Assembly: GCA_021399435.1 (NCBI GenBank)
Contig: JAJTUP010000040.1
Span: forward strand, 595,409 to 659,408
Direction of reading: 5' to 3'
DNA length: 64,000 nucleotides
From: Diaporthe sp. PMI_573
Lineage: Eukaryota; Ascomycota; Sordariomycetes; Diaporthales; Diaporthaceae
Shown: in pieces, positions 51,583 to 63,797 of the stretch
Numbering within the stretch: position 1 is the first letter of the stretch
Layout: the number at the start of each line of letters is the position of its first letter
Program-made: the position numbers and the translations under genes
Notes under the pieces: model-generated
Seen by the model: the letters and a program-made list of their open reading frames with translations, nothing else
What the model was told of the DNA's origin: nothing
Databases searched by the model: none

Positions 51583-54500
51583 ACTACCCCCCCTCTCCCT
51601 CTTTTGTCGGTCCGCGGTAGACCGTCCTCAAGGCGCTGTTAAGCATATAGGTTAGGGATAACTAGTTGCTAGCCCTAATCAGACGTAAATTCTCCACGGG
51701 CTAGTTCGTACATATCGAGAGCTGCTGTATCTAATAGGTTCTGTATCAGCTCCCACGTAGGCCTTACATAGCCTCTCTACTTAACAAGTACTTAGACTCC
51801 ACGGCCTCTCTTCTAGTAGTTTAGTATCTCTTCTACCTTATATTCAGCCTAATCAGGGTCATCCTTATTTAGAAGGGCTAGGAGTTAATAGTCATCGCGG
51901 GTCTGGGAAGAAAGGGGGTCCTTAGGTACTTAATGGAGAAGTAATACGTAGAACCTATCGTAGATCCTAGGCAGCGTATCTAATCTATAGTTATGGGATC
52001 TAATTACTTCTACCACTATATATTTAGCATTTAGCTAGTCTAGCTTCTTTAACAGCCTTGGTATCCTTATATTCCTAAGACGTAACTAGACTTTATCACC
52101 TTTCTTAAACTACTTAGATAAGGCCCTTGCTTAGTTTGCGTAGTACTCTTGCCTCTCCTGGGTAGACGCTATAGCAGCTTGGGCAAGTTTTATAGCCTCT
52201 TGTAACCTTAATATAAAAGCTTCTCCTATAGTAATAGGTGTGTTACCTAATATCTATAGGTCTCCCTTGTCTTTAATTAGTCTAAGGATATCTATATAGT
52301 AGCTATAGGTAGTAAAAAAGGGGCTAATCCTAGTAGATGTTACGTCTTGGTTATTAGTTACTAGTATTATAGCTAGTAGTATCTTATCCTAGTCATCTTA
52401 CTAGTATATAGTAAACGTTTATATATAGTCTTTAATAACTTGGTTAGCTCGTTTTATTACTCCGTCTATCTCTAGGTGGTATGTTGTAGATAGTCTCTGC
52501 TTGATCTATAGTAACTTATATATTTTCTTCCAGGTTAGACTAACAAACTATAGCCCATAATTCAAAATAACTACTAAGGGGACTCCGTGGTATCTAATCA
52601 GGTACTCTAATAGGTACTAGGCTACCTCCCTAGCTATGGTAGATACTATAGACTTAAAGATTATATTCTTAAATAGTTAATCTATAATAACTATAATGTT
52701 AGTGGCTTAACTAGTGCTAGTTAGTAGGAGCTATATAATAAAATCTATAGATATCTCTAACCATGCTCAATCTAGAACAGGGAGGGGCTTTAGTAGCCCT
52801 TGCTTCTTTTCTTACTATACTGCTTTTCGGCTACATATATTATAATTACGTAAGAACTTTTAAATGTCTTGACTAAGCCTAGGCTAAGTAAAATTATAGC
52901 TAATTAGGGCTCTTATTACATCTCTACCTAGGTAACCTATAAGGAACAAATCATGGGTATCTTATATAATCTTAGTCTATAAGGGTTTGTAATATAGAAC
53001 CTAAATATAACCTCTCTAACATAACCGTTATTATTTATCTATAGAGTATTCTAATATAGAGATAGGTAATCCTTATTAATGGGGGAATTAATACTCTTCT
53101 CTAATCACTGCTTCTCTAATTAGCTAATAATAATTGTTAACCTATAGTAATTATTCCTATAAGTCTTTTAATAATAAGTCTTTAAATAAGGGTACTGGGG
53201 GATCTAAGTAATTAGCCCCTGGGTCTAATTCTCCATCTTGATCTCCCCTAGTAATAAATCTAGTCTTAATGGACACTTGTTAGGCTCTAATTAGAATAGC
53301 CTAGTTTATAACAAGTGTTTTTTAGCCTTATAGCCTGAAAAGTTAAATATACCTTCCTACTAGTTAGTTATCTTAGATATTAAGGGGTATGTCTTGTTCC
53401 CTCCTTAATAGAGTGTTGGGTACTATGGCTTCTTTACCTACCTAGTAGCATAATTTGAAATTATATCTTACTAGGGTTTCTAACTACCATACCTGTTGCT
53501 TGCTAAGCTATCTCTTCTTCCTAAAATACTCTAGGTTCTTATAGTTAGTAAGGACTTCAAAAGAGAGTATACTTTAAAGTTTAGTATCCCATTGTTCCAT
53601 ATAGTAGATAATCGCTAACAGTTCTTTATCATGGATTAGTTAGTTGTATTTAGTAGGTAAGTTCTTTTTTAAATAGAATGCTATAGGCCTTAGCATCCCT
53701 TTATCATTATACTATAATAATATATTACTAATAGTATATCCTGAAGAATTAGTCTTAAGTACTGTCTATTTCTCTAGGTCCTACTATGCTAAGATAGGAG
53801 TGTTGATTAAAAGCTACTTGAGTTCCTTAAAGGCTAATCCGTAGTCTATAGTTTATATAAATAATACTCTCTTCTTAGTGAGGGCTATAAGGGGGTAGGT
53901 GATGTTTGAGAATTTTGGGATAAAATCTCGATAGTAGTCTACGAATCTAAGGAATCCTTAAACTCCTCGAACTAATCAGGGGCGTTCCCATAGCTCGACT
54001 ACCTTGATTTTCTTAGAGTTGACTTAAATCCCCCTACCTACTTTTATTATAAAGCCTAGGTACTTAATACTCTTAGTCTTGAAGTTATATTTATTAATAT
54101 TAACCTGTAGACCTACTTCCTAGAGTTTTATAAGTACCTTCTTAACCTTTACCTAGTAATTAGATAGAGAGCTATTAGAATAAACCAAGATGTTGTTAAT
54201 ATAGGCTAAGTAAAACTCGTTAAGGTATTCTCGTAGCATTGTATTAATATATTGCTAGAATGTTGCTAGGGCTCTTATGAGCCTAAATAGTGTTACTAGT
54301 TATTTAAAAAGCCTATACTAAGTATAGAATATAGTCTTCTATTCATTGCCTTCTCTAACTTGGATCTTGTAGAACACCGTGATTACATCTAGCTTTATAA
54401 ACTAATATACTTTAGATAAGGACTAAAGAGTCTTGCTAATTAGTGGAAATAGATACTAGTCTTTCTATGTAATCTTATTAAGACTATGGTAGTTAACGTA

Positions 54501-57103
54501 GAATCAAAGGCTACTACCTGGTTTCTTTATAAATAACACTAGAGTAGAGGCAGGGGAGTTGCTTACGTGGATAAAGTTCTTCTATAGGAGCTTAGTAAGT
54601 GTTCTTCTAAGTACTATAAGCTCTTCCCTTGACATGCTATATAAGGGCCCCCACGGAACCTCCTTCTCCTTCTTATCTAGGCTAACTTCTAATGGAATGT
54701 TGTAATTACTTCCATAGTGATGAGGTAGGAGCTAATTAGCCTTCTAGTAATTAAATAATGGTAAGAACTCCTGGTATTAGGGTAGTAGCTTCTCTTATGG
54801 GTTACCCTTCTTCTTAGGTACTAGTACCTTCTTAATATTATATAGGCTAGCTATAAAGATTGATGGACCTTAGCTTTTACTAAGGTTCTGATTAGACTAT
54901 TGCTAGTAGGCTCTCTATACTAGTCTAGTAAATATAGAGGTAGTATGCCTAGTAAGGGGGTAGGAGTCTTCCTTCCCGGGGCTTCGTTCCTTAACCTTTA
55001 GCCTAGTTAAACTAAAGGTAATCTCACCCTTTAAGGGATTTAGTAATATCCCCTCAAGGTTTATCCATAGTTATCCTAAAATCATATTCTCCTTCTAATC
55101 AGGGATTATATAGAAGAAAGCCCTATCTTGTTTATACCTATTAATATCAGTATTTATATATACTATATACATAATTACTTCTTCCAATATAAAGTTCACT
55201 TGCTCTAAATCTCTAGGAGTAATAGGAATGTAAGGGAGGTGTAGCTTTTTAGTAAAGGATTTACTAATAAATATATAGTATAAACAGCTACTATCTACTA
55301 AGGCTTTAATATAGTAGGTTTTATTAAGTCTAAAGTTAATATAGAACTAATTATTATCCATCTTCTTTTCAAACCTCTTCTATTAGCTTATAGCCTCTTA
55401 GTCCCCCTAGTGTCGACTTTTACCAAAGGCTACTCTTTTCCCAACTCCTTGCTCTAATCAGGCATAGACTTATTAGCTAAGCTATAGGCTATATCTTTTA
55501 TAGCAGCCCTTTCCTTTAGCTTACTACATTAGCCCTTAGTGACTTCCTATTTCAGGGCCTCAGGGTAGCGGGGTGGCTTGAGTGGGTAGTGTTTGACTTA
55601 GTACTCGTTACGACCATAACAGAAATAACGTCCCTCTTCTTTCCTATAGTTGATTTCTTTCTAATTAACCTACTTAGCTCTCTTACCCCTGATTTTCTTA
55701 TTTTTACAAAGTATAGAGTAGGAAATCTTAGTAGGCTCCTAATCTATCTCATTAACTATAGTAGTCGTTACTACTAGGTACTTCTTAGCCTCCTACCTCT
55801 AATCAAAAGACAGAGACCATTATAGTACCTGGTTCCCTCTTTACCTATACTCTAGGCTATTAATGTAGGAGCCCAGGATTTATAGTGCGTAAACATACTA
55901 CCCATACTCCCTAGGTAGCTCCAGGTAGATGATCAGCCTCTCTTTCATCTTCTAGTTAAGGGCCCCTTCCAGGTAACTAATCTAGGAGATAGCAGGCTAC
56001 TCGCTACCTCCACTATTAGCAAGCTCTTTTTCAAACTAGGGAAGGAATACTATAAAACTCTCATTATCCTTCTACTAGATAGACCTCAGGTAGTCTAGAG
56101 CTTGCTTCTAAGCATTAGAGTCCCCATAGTACCCATATAGATACTCTAAGTAACCCTCCAGATTATACTTACTATTAATACCACCTCTTTCCACAAACAT
56201 AATTATTATATTCTATAGCGTCCTCTCGAGCCTTAAATAGATGTAGGTAAACTAGTCAGAAGAGGATCTAATCACCTACCCATCTACCCTTAGCTTGTTC
56301 TATACTTTGAGATACTAGGCTTGGAAGGCTAATTAGGTTCTGTCAAACTTTGGAGGGTTAGGAAGCATCACGTACCTCTTAGGGTCTCTGATTATTGCTG
56401 AATCCTTATCCTGGTAAGGTTCAGGAGTAGGGAGGGTTGTGGCTCTAGTTAGGGGTGTCTGGCATTCTTCTTAGATAAGTACTAGCCTGCTTTTAAGGTA
56501 TTAGATTTATTCTTGCTATAGTTTGTCTTTCTGGTCCTGTCTCGCCTATATGTCGGAGATCTAACTAGTCATCGTGTTCATTATAGTGATAAGTTGTGTT
56601 ATCTATTAGGAGTTCCCTCCTGTATCTTCGTTAGACAACATCATAGTAGATGTCTATCTCTTCAGGCCTACCCCTATAAACTAAGGAGTTCGTGTAGTAC
56701 CTGGCCTTCTAATTACCCTTGCTATAAGACCTTTGTAGACTTAATAGGGGGCTATCGTTTCCTCTCCTTAGACGTTATAGCCGGGACCTTCGGCTATAAG
56801 GGGAGGACTTCTCCTATCGTGGCTACTTAAGACCTTCGAGTAGTAGGAGGACTACGGGCCTCTGGCTCTAGTTATAGGACGCTCTACTATAATGGTGTAG
56901 AGTCCCTAGAGAAGACCTTTTTGTTTCGCGAGTCATGCTTGTTACTCCATACCGTATACGGTATACCTGGGGGGGTAGTACCGTCTTTCGTTGTATATTT
57001 GAGCTCTTAATACTTGGAACCTTCTCATTACCTGATCAGACTTGAAATATCCATATAGGTGTACTACTTATCGTGATAAATAGGAAGTTTAGTTATAATG
57101 TAA

Positions 57104-57306
57104 TGGTCTCAAGGTAGTATATTGCAACTAGCTAGGCCACTCTACGAGTATAACTAAACTTGTAGAATAAAGGAAACAACTAAAGGCGACTACGTGTCCC
57201 TGCCCATAAGTATCTGTACAGAAGGGTCTGTGTATTGGTTTGGTCCGTGCGCCCTTCCAGGCCGAGAGATTCCAAGGCCAAGCCATCCAGGCCTCAGCCT
57301 ATCACA
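57104..57306 (-). repeat. LTR of gypsy element (5' LTR in element orientation)
   Basis: Partner of 51380-51582, equal length. Shared words include GGTCTCAAGGTAGTATATTG and CTAGGCCACTCTACGAGTAT. Confidence 0.9.
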
Positions 57307-57488
57307 TTATTAAAGTTTATATAATTAATTTATAATATCTAATAGTACTTTTTACTTTTAAAGCTATTAAGTTACCTTTTTTATAATTTTTTTTATTAAT
57401 TACTACTTTTAATAAGTATTAATATATTAAATATTACTATTATAAGTATTTTTTTTATTTAAAAGTTAAATTAATATATTATATAAAA

Positions 57489-57704
57489 TGTTGATAGCTA
57501 GCCATTGCTGGGTGTTCATAGCTTAGTCATATGGGTAGTCACGTGGTCAGTCACGTAATCAGTCACGTGACTGACTTAGTCAGCAGAGGGTGCACCTTAC
57601 CTCGGCGCTTCGGCGCCCACAGTGCAACCCTCCAACCAAGCCAAATACAACCAACAACTTCACACCCACAAGACCTTCATGTATATAATAAAGGCTAACC
57701 AACA
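57489..57704 (+). repeat. 5' LTR of compact LTR element
   Basis: 216 bp, TGTTGATAGC to CCAACCAACA. It includes three CACGT-type sites, one inside a perfect 14-bp palindrome CAGTCACGTGACTG, and a GGCGC-TTCG-GCGCC hairpin. It is preceded by TAAAA. Confidence 0.95.
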
Positions 57705-58745
57705 TTAATTAATGGCTAAACGGCCATAGATCAACAAGGTCTGGAAATCGTCTAAGCTGCTTAGGCGTCGTACTCCTCTCGGAGGAGGAATCGGCAATAC
57801 TGCTATCACCGTCGCAGCCCGAAGAGGGCAAAGTCGTCTAAGCTACTCAGGTGCAAAATACCAACAATAACCTTGTAAACCAACCCTTCAAGCCTTTATG
57901 TAGACAAACGGGACACCTTTGCTAGTCAAGTCTCGAAAACACCGTCAAGACCTTCTCACAACTATCGAGACCCTTTCTCACAACTATCAAAAGCCAACGT
58001 TGCCTAGCTAAGCCAATGTTGCCCTTCAAACGTTGCTTTTCAGCCCTTCAGAAGCCCCATCAACCGTTACTTTCAAGCCATTCAGAGCAACCCTTCAGAA
58101 GCCCCCAAACGTTGCTTTTTCAAGCCTATTTACACCCGTCAGACCCTTCTAAACCTTTAGATACTGACTAAGCAATCGATCAAATCGTCAAAAGACCTCA
58201 GAAACGCATTTTTCGGCCTAAAAGACCTCTTGGCACCCTACACTTAACCCTCGGCAACCGTTGCCTGACAACCTACGTCATCACGACCGTCAGGAGGGGC
58301 AACCCAACGAGACTAAACGGACCCCACCTAAATCCTATACAAGCCATTTATTCAACCCGGTCAACACCATAACCCTATAGTAGTCAACCTCTCTCAACAT
58401 CAACCTCTCTTAACATTAACTTCAACCTCTCGACCTTTAACCTCTCGAGCCCTTTCCTTGCCGCCGACGGCACCACGAAAAGCAAGCCGCCGCCAGCGCT
58501 ACAAGCACAAGAAAGACCAACTCTACCTATTAGTCTGCGCAGTAATAGCTTCTGTTTACCGTGACTACCATACTTAGGCAGATACTTTCATGCTACCCGC
58601 CAATTGCTAAAGCCTGGCGTGAATAGTCCTTGAGCCGGTTAGAAGTTGCAGCAATGAATATTACAATAGTCTTCAGCTTAACCCAACTACTTCTTCTCTC
58701 CATTTTTCAACCTTCCTCTCTAAAATACTACAAGAAGGATCACCA

Positions 58746-59627
58746 TTGGCGTTATGGCTACCACAACCTCAAGTCTCTGACATACGCTGCGTACCTCTCA
58801 AGATAAAGCCATCCACAGCTGCTATAGGCGCGCGCCAAGAGTCTTCTTGCCCGTGGTGTAGCAAAGACTTTAAGTCAAAGAACAAGCTAAAGAAGCACGT
58901 TGGCAACGAGCACAAAGAAGAGCACGCTTCTCAACGAGAAGTCCAATCAAAGCAGACAACAACGCCGGCACTAGCACTAACGTTAACACCAAGAAGTCAA
59001 CCAAGAAGTCAGCAAGCAAGCAGTCAACCTGCAACGCAACTATCACGACCTCAAAAACACCGGCAGCAATCACAACCTCTTCAACGTCAGTAGCAAGCAC
59101 AAGCAAGCCGTCAGCTTACAACACAACCCCAAGCACAACCTCTAGCCGTCCCTCAGCACTATCGTCAACCTCCCTATCGTCAGCCTTCCCAGCCTCAACA
59201 CTATCGTCAACCTCTCGCTATCCCTCAGCCCCAGCTACCACAGCCAGACAACCAGTACAAAGTTATCTTGGCCAGAAAGCTTTTCAATGGGCATTACATA
59301 CAGGCATACAAGTACCGCTACAAGCTTGGCCAGCCGTATGAATGGTGGCACAAGGTGCTAACGTGGCAGCCGGCACCAGCTGCTCGGCAGCTACAGCCAC
59401 CTAACGACGACAATGACGACTAGCCTGAGCAGGAAGCCAAGCCTGATCAGAAACAAGAAACGGTCCAGAATGACAATAGCTACATCTATAGAGGAGACAA
59501 AGAGTACCCAGATAAGGAGAACTTTGACTCAAACGAAGATAACGAGGATGGACCTGAAGACGACAAATTTAACAACGACAAAGCCAACAATGGCTTCTAT
59601 TCAGAAGGGTACGATTCAGACTATTAA
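58746..59627 (+). pseudogene. C2H2 zinc-finger, Gln-rich ORF of the compact LTR element
   Basis: A 293-codon frame is broken only by two TAGs (59091 and 59421). At least the first follows a Gln-rich run, where CAG is expected. It has one C2H2-like finger (CPWCSKDFKSKNKLKKHVGN then EH), a long Gln/Pro tract with repeats of HYRQP and a short ordered block (YKVILARKLFNGHYIQAYKY and EWWHKVLTW). An acidic tail ends EGYDSDY-stop. The frame is open upstream of 58746 without an obvious ATG. It could be a gag-like or regulatory protein of the element; I know no named family. Confidence 0.75.
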
Positions 59628-59735
59628 GCAATTAGTCAGCCGGGACGAAGGAACGTTTTTGCACTTTATACGATACGGAAGAAAGCACGTTTTTAGCAGC
59701 AATGGCTTCCTGGCAAAAGAATAGAAAACTGCCAG

Positions 59736-59951
59736 TGTTGATAGCCAGCCATTGCTGGGTGTTCATAGCTTAGTCATATGGGTAGTTACGTGGTCAGTCA
59801 TGTGATCAGTCACGTGACTGACTTAGTCAGCGGAGGGTGCACCTTACCTCGGCGCTTCGACGCCCACGGTGCAACCCTCCAACCAAGCCAAATACAACCA
59901 ACAACTTTACACCCACAAGACCTTCACGTACATAATAAAGGCCAACCAACA
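59736..59951 (+). repeat. 3' LTR of compact LTR element
   Basis: 216 bp, exact length partner of the 5' LTR, followed directly by the TAAAA duplication. Confidence 0.95.
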
Positions 59952-60002
59952 TAAAAGCTATTATTATCCTTATTTTATTACTTATTTTACTATTTAAACT
60001 TA

Positions 60003-61741
60003 TAATTCTGAAGGATAGTGCCTTCAGCAGTGGATTTTATCGGCAGGGTCGCAGTAGGGTGCCTGAGGCAAATTAGGACGATTGAGAATGGTCTGGACAA
60101 CTTTATATTAAATTTGAGTGGGCTTCTGTCAGCCCTCCTCACAGTCCCTCCAACATCGTCTCACCCGCGGGCACGCGTGGGTTGGCTCTGGTGTAAGAAT
60201 AGCGAGGCCGGAAAATTTGCCCGTCAGACCCACTATCTTTAGGTTATAATAACCAGCCAACCCTAAACCTGATAGTAACCAAACTAAATACAGATAAACT
60301 TCAGAAATCAGGCTATCTAATAAACTAGGTTACATGCTTTTTGGGTAAGAAATAAGGGGAATGCAGCGGTACGAAGTTAGGGTCTTAAAACAGCCCAAAA
60401 AATAAACTCACGGCCACCAAACTCATCTCCCGGCGTGCACGCCCCATGGGCACTTAGAGAAAATCCAGTGCCAAGTCTAGGGTAACTCCTTGCGTGCATT
60501 GCCAAGCACCAACACCCTGATGAGCGTTTCCGTTTAACAAAACTAATAAAACTAATAAAACTAATAAAACTAATAAAACTAATAAAACTAATAAAACTAA
60601 TAAAACTAATAAAACTAATAAATTAATAAAGTTATTATTTTATTATTATTGTAATAGCACTGAGTCTCGCCGTACCCTTATGCCGAAGGCTTGGTTAAGA
60701 TGACTAAGCCAGCCTCCTTAGCACAGGCATGCTTATTACGCCGCAGAGAGAGCCTCCCTTTTATTTCTAGCTAGAGAGCAGCAATGAATAAATAACCAAC
60801 CAACCCACCGCCTAACTGTAAACCACGTACATACATACAAAGCCCATTCAACAATTATACTATTATACAATTATTATAAATATTTTAAATTATTTTTTTT
60901 TATTTTTTTTTTCTTCTTTATCAACTAAGATCTTAACAAATTATTAATATAATTAACTAACTTATTTATTAACTATTATTATATTATACATATATATATA
61001 TATATTAAAAATCTATAAAAATATAAATTCTTTTACTTCTTTAATTGCTAAACCGTCTACCTCTTTTAAAGTTAAAAATGCTTAAGAATCTAACCCTAAC
61101 AATAATTCTTATAATAATAGTAATACTAATAGTATCTAATCTATTAATAACCTTTTTATTAAACTAATTAAAATAAGTAAATATAAAAATAATAAAGATG
61201 TTAAACGGAAACGCTTGTGTGGGCGCTGCACGTAAGGGGTTACCCTAGACTTCACGTAGGGAGTTACCCTAGACTTGGCACTTTTTCGGCTAAGTGCCTA
61301 TGTGGCGTGCGCGCCGGCAGATGAGTTTGGTGGCCGTGAGTCGATTTTTTGGGCTGTTTTAAGACCCTAACTTCGAACCTCTGCATTCCCCTTATTTCTT
61401 ACCCAAAAAGCATGTAACCTAGTTCATTAGATAGCCTGATTTCTGAAGTTTATCTGTATTTAGTTTGGTTACTGTCAGGGTTAGAGTTGGCTGGTTATTT
61501 AAAGCCAAAGATAGTGGGTCCGAGGGCCGAATTTTCCGGCCTCCCTATCTGCGCACCAGAGCCAACCACAGCGTGCCCAGGGTTGAGACGATGTCGGAGG
61601 GACTGTGAGGAGGGCTGACAGAAGCCTACTTAAATTCAATGCAAAGTTGTCCAAACCATTCTCAAGCATCCCAACAAGACCTCAGTGCACCCTACTACTA
61701 CCTGACTCCCATTCGATCTACCAACCTTCAGAAGTTTATTT
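60003..61741. mobile_element. Foldback element: about 540-bp inverted arms around an AT-rich core
   Basis: The left arm (about 60003-60540) and right arm (about 61198-61741) are inverted copies of roughly 85 percent identity. They share, for example, TTTTGGGTAAGAAATAAGGG, ACGGCCACCAAACTCATCT and GGACAACTTT in inverse order. The inner ends carry CGTTTCCGTTTAAC and its complement, and the outer ends carry CTTCTGAAGG-like sequence. The core (60540-61198) has a 9-bp microsatellite and AT-rich DNA with no ORF. A long hairpin of this type fits a foldback transposon or two opposed copies of one repeat. Confidence 0.8.
60539..60621. repeat. Microsatellite, 9-bp unit about nine times
   Basis: Perfect tandem copies of AATAAAACT at the edge of the foldback core. 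Confidence 0.95.
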
Positions 61742-61882
61742 ATTCCTTTAGTAATAGCTTTAATAAACGACTCTGTATATGGGTATAATAAAACCTATAT
61801 ATAAATAATAAGTATTAGTTTAAAAGGTAATAAAATCATTAAGGAAATAAATTAAAACTTACACTATCCTCTGACCCTAAAT

Positions 61883-62895
61883 TTAATTTGTCGATATATA
61901 GTTGTTAAAATCAAATAGCTTTTCATATATATTTTTAATAAAACTTAATATTAAACTTAAAGTAGGATAGCTTAGCCCTTGTAGTTGTATAGTAGGCTGG
62001 TAAAAGAGATTTAATATATCTCTTAAATTAGTTAATTGTATCCATTCTCTTTCAGAAATATTTATTTCTCGTAGTAGCCCATGGTTAAAGTCTTTAATTA
62101 GTTGATTTATAGGGTGTTGAAACGTTATAGCCATATCTAACATTTTATATAATGAATTCCAACGTATATCAACATCTAAATATATTATAATTTATAATTA
62201 GCTTATATATTTAAATTAAATGTAATAGAATTAAATATATTATATATACCTAGTGGAATTAATTTTCTATTATCGTCTTGCTCGATATACCCACTAGATT
62301 TACTTTAAGTAAAAATTTCAAGCCAACGGTTTTTAATCTCACGATTTCGTTTAATTACTATAGCAATACGTCAAACTTTATTTAGTAGCCCTATTTAATT
62401 AAATTAGTAAGTATAATATATTAAATAAAAATATATAAGTTAAATAATAATACCTAGTAACTTATTTAAAGTTAATTCTTTTTCTACTCTTGAAATAGTT
62501 TCCCATTCTTCTCTATTTTAAGTAAAAACACTCGATAATTTAATTTCTTGTAATTCTTTACTATTAATAGTATTTTTATTAAAGGTATTAATAATTGCTT
62601 TAGTGGCTAGGTTAAATATATATACTATACATCGTATATTATTATTAAATATAGTATTATTTTCAAGTAAATATTTAGTTTTAAAGTTATCGAGAAATGT
62701 ATTATTGTTTAAGCCGTTATCTTACGTAATACTATATATATTAATATACTAAAAAAAAAAAAAAGAATATATAATACCTATTAATAGTATTTAATAATAT
62801 CTCAAATAGAATAAAAATATTATTTTTAAATATCTCAAAGATATAATCTCCACTATATACTTTATATAAGATTTTAAAGCCTATATAATTATTAG

Positions 62896-62927
<32 letters not shown>

Positions 62928-63060
62928 AGATTACTTACCTATAAGTTAATAATTAGGCTGATAATCTTTATTAATAAAATTTATTATAACCCCTAAATAT
63001 CTAAAAGAATTAATAGAAGTCCATATATCTAGTTGAAGGGAAATTCTTTTATAATTCTCA
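61883..63060 (-). pseudogene. RIP-mutated hAT transposase
   Basis: Through many stops the minus strand reads NTFLDNFKTKYLLENNTIF, then IRCIVYIFNLATKAIINTFN, SKELQEIKLSSVFT, RIAIVIKRNREIKNRWLE and, in one open frame (62143-61883), MLDMAITFQHPINQLIKDFN and REINISEREWIQLTNLRDIL. This is the order of a fungal hAT transposase core. Relatives read CIAH where this copy has CIVY, and DNASNN precedes it. The dimerisation domain is not seen. The two other hAT pieces (7 kb and 29 kb) are different families. Confidence 0.85.
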
Positions 63061-63061
63061 G

Positions 63062-63797
63062 TGTTGAATGGCTCTTGCCATATGGCGTAATGTACGTACA
63101 TACGTGTCTGTGCAATTGGTTTTGAATTCGTTGATATCTATCTAAACTATGAAACAAGTAGGAAAGCTTGTATGCAGACCTCTTAGGTCTGCAAGTACTC
63201 TCTTACTGGATTAGTCATCTTTCTTAGCTAATATGGCTATATATGATTAGCCTTAGTGCTATTCTAATACTGGGGGTCTTTTGTTTTCTGATCGCATACT
63301 CTCTTTGGGCCGGTCGAGCAGGTTAAATTATTTGTATGCCCTTTCTTATAACAAATGAAATCACCCTGCCTAGGCAGGTTGTGCTGCCATGGTTTTAGTG
63401 GGCATGTAGTGTAAGTAAACCCCCAATTGGTGGTCTACATTAAGTACCTTTCGCACTAACTTTTTCAACCTTCTTTTCAGCACCCTTTCTAACCTGCTTT
63501 CTAACTACTTTTTCTCACAACTTTTATTGTACTAGCCAGAAGGCTAGAAGGAACTGTTGCCTGTAACTCACTTGTATAAGTAACCTCTTTTTCCAGCCAG
63601 CTAGAGTGGTCTATACATAGCGTCCTTCTGGTGCCAGTACAAAAACCCCTTTGCCTTTACCTTCTACTTTAGCCTTCCCTCTCTTTTTCTCCATCATACA
63701 ACACTCTCTCTCTTATATACACACATATATATACCTTGTATATCGTGCGATCTAAATATCTTTAAAACTTACCTTTATTATCAAACTTCTTCGTATA
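63062..63797 (+). promoter_or_regulatory. Probable LTR and leader of an element leaving the window
   Basis: It begins TGTTGAATGG at the end of the hAT relic and contains pyrimidine-rich and TATATA-rich stretches (63650-63740), a likely promoter. It runs into the ATG at 63798. The other LTR would be outside the window, so this is inference. Confidence 0.35.

Larger units (their letters stand above)
51380..57306 (-). mobile_element. Ty3/gypsy LTR retrotransposon, RIP-destroyed
   Basis: A 5.93-kb element with 203-bp LTRs at both ends, coding on the minus strand. At about 54170-54530 the reverse transcriptase can be read through many stops: KLDVITVFYKIQVREGNE, FRLIRALATF, YINTMLREYLNEFYLAYINN and ILVYSN. 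The YIDD active site is YINN, both Asp changed to Asn by G-to-A. The expected codons for Trp, Gln and Arg are mostly TAG or TGA. The gag start probably lies near 56640. Almost every difference from the expected protein is a C-to-T/G-to-A change, the mark of RIP. No matching target duplication is visible. Confidence 0.93.
57489..59951 (+). mobile_element. Compact non-autonomous LTR retroelement with C2H2 ORF
   Basis: A 2463-bp element with 216-bp LTRs at both ends (11 differences, all transitions) and a perfect 5-bp target duplication TAAAA (57484-57488 and 59952-59956). The internal region has no reverse transcriptase, integrase or protease. Its only coding signal is a 58746-59627 frame for a C2H2/Gln-rich protein. 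A purine-rich AAAAGAATAGAAAA just before the 3' LTR may be the polypurine tract. It must have relied on another element for transposition. It sits in RIP-mutated DNA yet is itself only lightly mutated, so it inserted after most of that damage. Confidence 0.92.

Noticed and set aside
61240..61280. TTACCCTAGAC repeats resembling a telomere
   Set aside because: Only two imperfect copies, part of the foldback arm; not TTAGGG tandem.
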